Shown: one piece after another, positions 20,599 through 22,896 of the stretch | How the letters are laid out: each line of letters opens with the position of its first letter | Position numbering within the stretch: position 1 is the first letter of the stretch | Assembly (NCBI GenBank): GCA_031359995.1 | Contig: JANMAT010000158.1 | Location: 1 to 22,896, forward strand | Length of the DNA: 22,896 bases | Reading direction: 5' to 3' | DNA from: JANMAT01 sp031359995 | GTDB lineage: Bacteria; Actinomycetota; Acidimicrobiia; Acidimicrobiales; Ilumatobacteraceae | Made by a program: the position numbers and the translations under genes | Notes under the pieces: generated by a model | Database searches by the model: none | What the model saw: only the letters and a program-made list of their open reading frames with translations | Told to the model about the DNA's origin: nothing

Positions 20599-21263
20599 GG
20601 TGGGCCGGTCCTGCCGTCTCGGAGCTGCACGAGCCGGTCGAAACGCTCCCGATCGGCAATGAAGTGACTGATGACGAGGACGCTGCGCCCAGCGGCCCGT
20701 CGGGTCGCCGTAAGCTCCCAGAACCTCTCGTAGGTGTCCCAGTCGAAGCCGGCATACGGCTCGTCGAGCAGCAGCACCTCGGGATCGGCGAGGAGCGCCA
20801 GAGCGAGGTTGAGCTTGGCCCGCGTGCCACCCGACAGCTCCGCGGCGCGGGTGGACCGCCAGTGACCGAAGCCGAGCGCGGTGTACAGCTCCTCGGCCGC
20901 CGTCGCGACCTCTCGTGGTTCCAAGCGGTACGCAACGCCGAACAGCTCGAGGTGCTCATCGCACGTGAGCCGCTCATACAGGACTGGCTCTTGGGGGCAG
21001 TAGCCCATCCGACCCGAGATCCGCACATCGCCCCCGTCGGCTGCCAACGCGCCCACGAGGATCTTCATCAGCGTGCTCTTGCCCGAACCGTTCTCCCCGA
21101 CCAGACCGATCACCTCGCCGATGCCAACGTCGAGATCGGCGCCCCGCAACACCGATACGACCCGTCGGCGCGGCCAGACACCCCGTCGATAGGCCTTCAC
21201 GATGCCAACCGCCTTCAACCTTGGCTCTCGAGGCGCGGGCGCCCGCGTGAGCGACTCAGCCAT
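20595..21263 (-). CDS. ABC transporter ATP-binding protein
   Basis: A 222-aa protein from ATG 21263; an in-frame GTG at 21287 is an alternative. All nucleotide-binding motifs are present: Walker A GENGSGKST (56-64), Q-loop Gln91 in YCPQEP, signature LSGGT (143-147), Walker B VLLLDEP (163-169) followed by a D-loop-like AGFD, and H-loop His200 in VISHF. It is short and typical of the ATPases that drive ABC-2 exporters. The stop overlaps the permease start by 4 bases, so the two form one exporter. Confidence 0.95.
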   Translation of the reverse strand: MAESLTRAPAPREPRLKAVGIVKAYRRGVWPRRRVVSVLRGADLDVGIGEVIGLVGENGSGKSTLMKILVGALAADGGDVRISGRMGYCPQEPVLYERLTCDEHLELFGVAYRLEPREVATAAEELYTALGFGHWRSTRAAELSGGTRAKLNLALALLADPEVLLLDEPYAGFDWDTYERFWELTATRRAAGRSVLVISHFIADRERFDRLVQLRDGRTGPP

Positions 21264-21915
21264 CGTCAACCCCGAGACCTCGACCACCGTTCCTCCTCAC
21301 GTCGCGATCCACGCTCAGCATCGCAAGACACCGAGGACCTGCCATCCGTGCAGAACCCACGCCCGCTGCGGCCCACTACGGACCTGACCATCCAGCAATC
21401 CACGGTTGCGCGTCGCTCGGCGTTGCGCCGCCAGGCGCGCGTTGCGTCAAGCAGCGCTCGGGACGCAGACGTGCGCGGTCGATGCCACGGGCTCGGCAAA
21501 CCGGTGCGCGGCACGTCGGGATCAACGGCGGGCGCCAACTCTGTGACCTCGGTGCGAAGTCTGATGTCGTGCCGTGCCGTGCCGTGATCCGCCCTCTTGC
21601 CGCCCCTGTCGATCAAGCGACGCTCATGACCAGCTGTTTTGTGCCTCATGGACGTGTGCTGGGGGGAGTGGCACGACCAGATTCCCCCGTCCACCGATCT
21701 GGCGTTCGCCCTGGTCAGCGACCCGGGGACCGGGCCCCTGCGGCGGTGTTGGATTTGTACCCCCGCAGAAGTCCTGGTAGATGGGCATTTCGGGCGGCGT
21801 GGAGCCGGGGGGGATTCGACTCCACCCAGGTGCTTGCAAGCGGTGTTGTCCAGCTAGCAGCAGTGCCATCTACCAGGGGTGACACGTCCTTCTGGTGCTA
21901 GCTGGTGTTCGACGC
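21264..21915. other. Long non-coding stretch between exporter and TA genes
   Basis: No frame here has both a ribosome-binding site and recognisable protein features. The left 350 bases probably include the exporter promoter. From about 21660 the sequence becomes rich in stem-forming elements: a GGGGGA/TCCCCC stem around 21665-21690, G-runs, and the inverted repeats at 21773-21905 listed separately. This pattern suggests a structured RNA or recombination site rather than a gene. Confidence 0.4.
21773..21905. repeat. Interleaved inverted repeats (possible structured RNA or attachment site)
   Basis: CCTGGTAGATGG (21773-21784) pairs perfectly with CCATCTACCAGG (21866-21877). CCAGCTAGCA (21850-21859) pairs perfectly with TGCTAGCTGG (21896-21905). 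The arms interleave (1a, 2a, 1b, 2b), so an RNA would form either a pseudoknot or two alternative folds. Inside the first repeat lie a GTGGAG/CTCCAC hairpin (21799-21825) and the palindrome GCTTGCAAGC. GGATTCGAC within the hairpin resembles the start region of tmRNA, but no matching 3' part is present. Confidence 0.5.
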
Positions 21916-22077
21916 GTGTCCTCTGTCGAGCCGCGGGCTGCGAGCGCCCTCCTTGTCCTTCCAGCGCTCCTGGCGCTCGAACGGGCGGTTCCACTGCCGA
22001 GCCCTGACGAGCTTGCGATCGAGGGGCTGACCGAGGCCGAGTGGCACGCGTTCCGTGACGCGCTGGAGAGTGCGTGA
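21916..22077 (+). CDS. Small acidic protein upstream of the toxin-antitoxin genes
   Basis: A 53-aa frame from GTG 21916; a start seven codons earlier (21895) overlaps the second inverted repeat. The C-terminal half (LERAVPLPSPDELAIEGLTEAEWHAFRDALESA, given here as its recognisable parts PSPDELAIEGL and TEAEWHAFRDAL) resembles the acidic tail of small actinobacterial antitoxin-type proteins. The N-terminal half is Ala/Leu-rich and less typical, so it may be a fused or truncated remnant. No partner sits directly after it. A 68-base gap with an operator-like repeat separates it from the frameshifted toxin. Function unproven. Confidence 0.4.
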   Translation: MSSVEPRAASALLVLPALLALERAVPLPSPDELAIEGLTEAEWHAFRDALESA

Positions 22078-22098
22078 CCTGTCGCGGCTTTCGGCTGA

Positions 22099-22122
22099 AT
22101 ATCATCTTGCAGTGATATCATC
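22099..22122. promoter_or_regulatory. Operator-like direct repeats upstream of the toxin gene
   Basis: ATATCATC occurs at 22099-22106 and again at 22115-22122, 16 bases apart start to start. The second copy is part of the palindrome TGATATCA. The stretch is clearly AT-richer than its surroundings and lies 24 bases before the toxin start. This fits an autoregulated TA promoter bound by the XRE antitoxin encoded downstream. Confidence 0.5.
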
Positions 22123-22145
22123 GCGGCGGCCTTGTAGTCGTTGTC

Positions 22146-22555
22146 GTGAAGGTCGTTGCTGCCGACAGCTTCAGCCGGTGGTACCGATCGATCAACGCCG
22201 TGGCGAACGAGCCGTCCGCCTCAGCTGCTGCCCGTGACCTCGCCGTGCTTCGGCGCGATCGCATCAACGCCCTGCTCCAGACCCTGGCCCGACTCGACCA
22301 CATCCCACCGCCGACGACCCGCCCCTTCTCAAGCGCATCCGCCAACGGTCCCGGTACGAACTGTGGCGGCTCGGCCATCCCTACCACCCGCGGGTCGCAG
22401 TGCGACTCGTGGTGCACTTCCGGTCGAACCCCGACGAGGTCGTGGTTGCGCTCGTCGGTGGCGACAAGCTCGGGATCAGCGACCAGTGGTACGACGCGGC
22501 CGTGATCCGTGCCGACGCCGCTCTCGACCTGTACTACCGGCAGCATCCCCGCTGA
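22146..22555 (+). pseudogene. RelE/HigB-like toxin gene with a frameshift
   Basis: From GTG 22146 the frame reads KVVAADSFSRWYRS and, later, LRRDRINALLQTLARLDHIPP, to about 22310. The sense then continues in the -1 frame: ADDPPLLKRIRQRSRYELWR, LGHPYHPRVAVRLVVHF, VVVALVGGDKLGISDQWYD, ending RQHPR and TGA at 22553-22555. Together they make a normal actinobacterial RelE/HigB-superfamily protein of about 136 aa, always encoded just before an XRE antitoxin. The total span is 410 bases, one short of a multiple of three, so one base is missing near 22305. This may be a true inactivation, a sequencing error in a C/G-rich run (CCCACCGCCGACGACCC), or a -1 recoding site. Confidence 0.65.
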
Positions 22556-22581
22556 CGCCACCTTCTCCCCGAGGAACCGAC

Positions 22582-22896
22582 ATGGCCAAGACCAACCAAA
22601 CGACCGGTCGCCGCAGGGCCGCCGAGGCACTGATGAGTCCGCCCGCCACCGAGGACGACCGCGTCGGCGACATCAACGGGCTCATCGCCGAGATGAACGA
22701 TGACCCCGACGCGAGGGTGGGCGCCGCTCGGGTGCTCGAGGAGATCGCCGGCGTACAGGCCGAGCACGCCCTCGGGTTGCATATGCTGCGCGCCACGTTC
22801 GGTCTGACGCAGACCGAGCGGGCCGGCGCGCTCGGCATCAGCCAGGCCAACGTCGCTCAGTCCGAGCAACGAGGCGACATGCTCGTGTCCACCCTG
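22582..22896 (+). CDS. XRE-family HTH antitoxin (partial, runs off right edge)
   Basis: ATG 22582 is preceded by GAGGA 6 bases upstream, and the frame is open to the end of the window (105 codons). The N-terminus is basic (MAKTNQTTGRRRAAEALM), followed by an acidic helical part (DDRVGDINGLIAEMNDDP). The helix-turn-helix begins at about residue 78: LRATFGLTQTERAGALGISQANVAQSEQ, the Cro/C1 pattern with TQ..A..LGISQ..V...E. Its place 26 bases after the RelE/HigB-like gene identifies it as the antitoxin and likely autorepressor, binding the repeats at 22099-22122. The antitoxin appears intact although the toxin frame is broken. Confidence 0.85.
   Translation, partial: MAKTNQTTGRRRAAEALMSPPATEDDRVGDINGLIAEMNDDPDARVGAARVLEEIAGVQAEHALGLHMLRATFGLTQTERAGALGISQANVAQSEQRGDMLVSTL

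Noticed and set aside
21799..21880. tmRNA or tRNA gene (GGATTCGAC followed by AGGTGCTTGC resembles a tmRNA 5' end; the reverse strand ends like CGGCTCCA)
   Set aside because: No matching acceptor strand, no T-arm with proper pairing, and no tag reading frame or 3' half within the expected distance on either strand.
1..22896. CRISPR array or rRNA genes
   Set aside because: No regularly spaced repeats and no rRNA-like stretches were seen on either strand.

Overview
The window is about 22.9 kb of high-GC DNA with GTG starts, short Shine-Dalgarno boxes and many 1-4 bp gene overlaps. This points to an actinobacterium. The GGDEF-EAL/DUF5317 pair, the DevS-like kinase and the actinobacterial small-protein families fit a lineage such as Acidimicrobiia, but I cannot name a genus from sequence alone. 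Most of the window reads as an accessory island for copper or other soft-metal handling and redox defence, with toxin-antitoxin (TA) genes near both ends and decayed gene fragments inside.

Layout. 1-220: a ribbon-helix-helix antitoxin-like gene (minus). 480-3621 (plus): a structured leader, two tiny paralogous membrane/exported peptides ending in AP-x-KW, a perfect 17-bp hairpin, a membrane GGDEF-EAL c-di-GMP protein, and a translationally coupled DUF5317 membrane protein. 7047-3725 (minus): a five-gene run of a His/Cys-containing membrane protein, a Met/His-rich lipoprotein, an NlpC/P60 hydrolase, a 73-aa unknown and a peroxiredoxin-like protein. The last four are joined by ATGA overlaps. 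The peroxiredoxin-like gene has an in-frame TGA exactly where the first Cys of its CxxC motif should be, followed by a bSECIS-like hairpin, so I read it as a candidate selenoprotein. 7389-9307 (plus): DUF305 copper-associated lipoprotein, BlaI/CopY-type repressor and M56 metallopeptidase. 9434-10106: remnants of a methyltransferase and an FAD oxidoreductase. 15412-10185 (minus): Cys-rich pseudo-receiver, P1B ATPase with CPD in place of CPC, GAF histidine kinase and NarL-type regulator. 15845-17474 (plus): five small overlapping membrane/secreted proteins rich in His, Cys and Met. 21263-17568 (minus): ABC exporter (ATPase plus double-length permease) and an MFS transporter. 21264-21915: non-coding stretch with strong nested/alternative inverted repeats. 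21916-22896: small acidic ORF, direct-repeat operator, a frameshifted toxin and its XRE antitoxin, which runs off the right edge.

How the parts may work together (inference). The P1B ATPase, the small His/Cys membrane proteins, DUF305 and the Met/His lipoprotein would move or buffer metal in the envelope. BlaI/M56 and the kinase/regulator pair would control them; a shared motif (CTACTAC-N2-TATGTCG) lies in front of both the DUF305 gene and the kinase gene. The peroxiredoxin-like protein would deal with thiol or peroxide stress. The micropeptide/GGDEF-EAL/DUF5317 locus looks like a separate signalling module and is, with the candidate selenoprotein, the most likely undescribed biology here.
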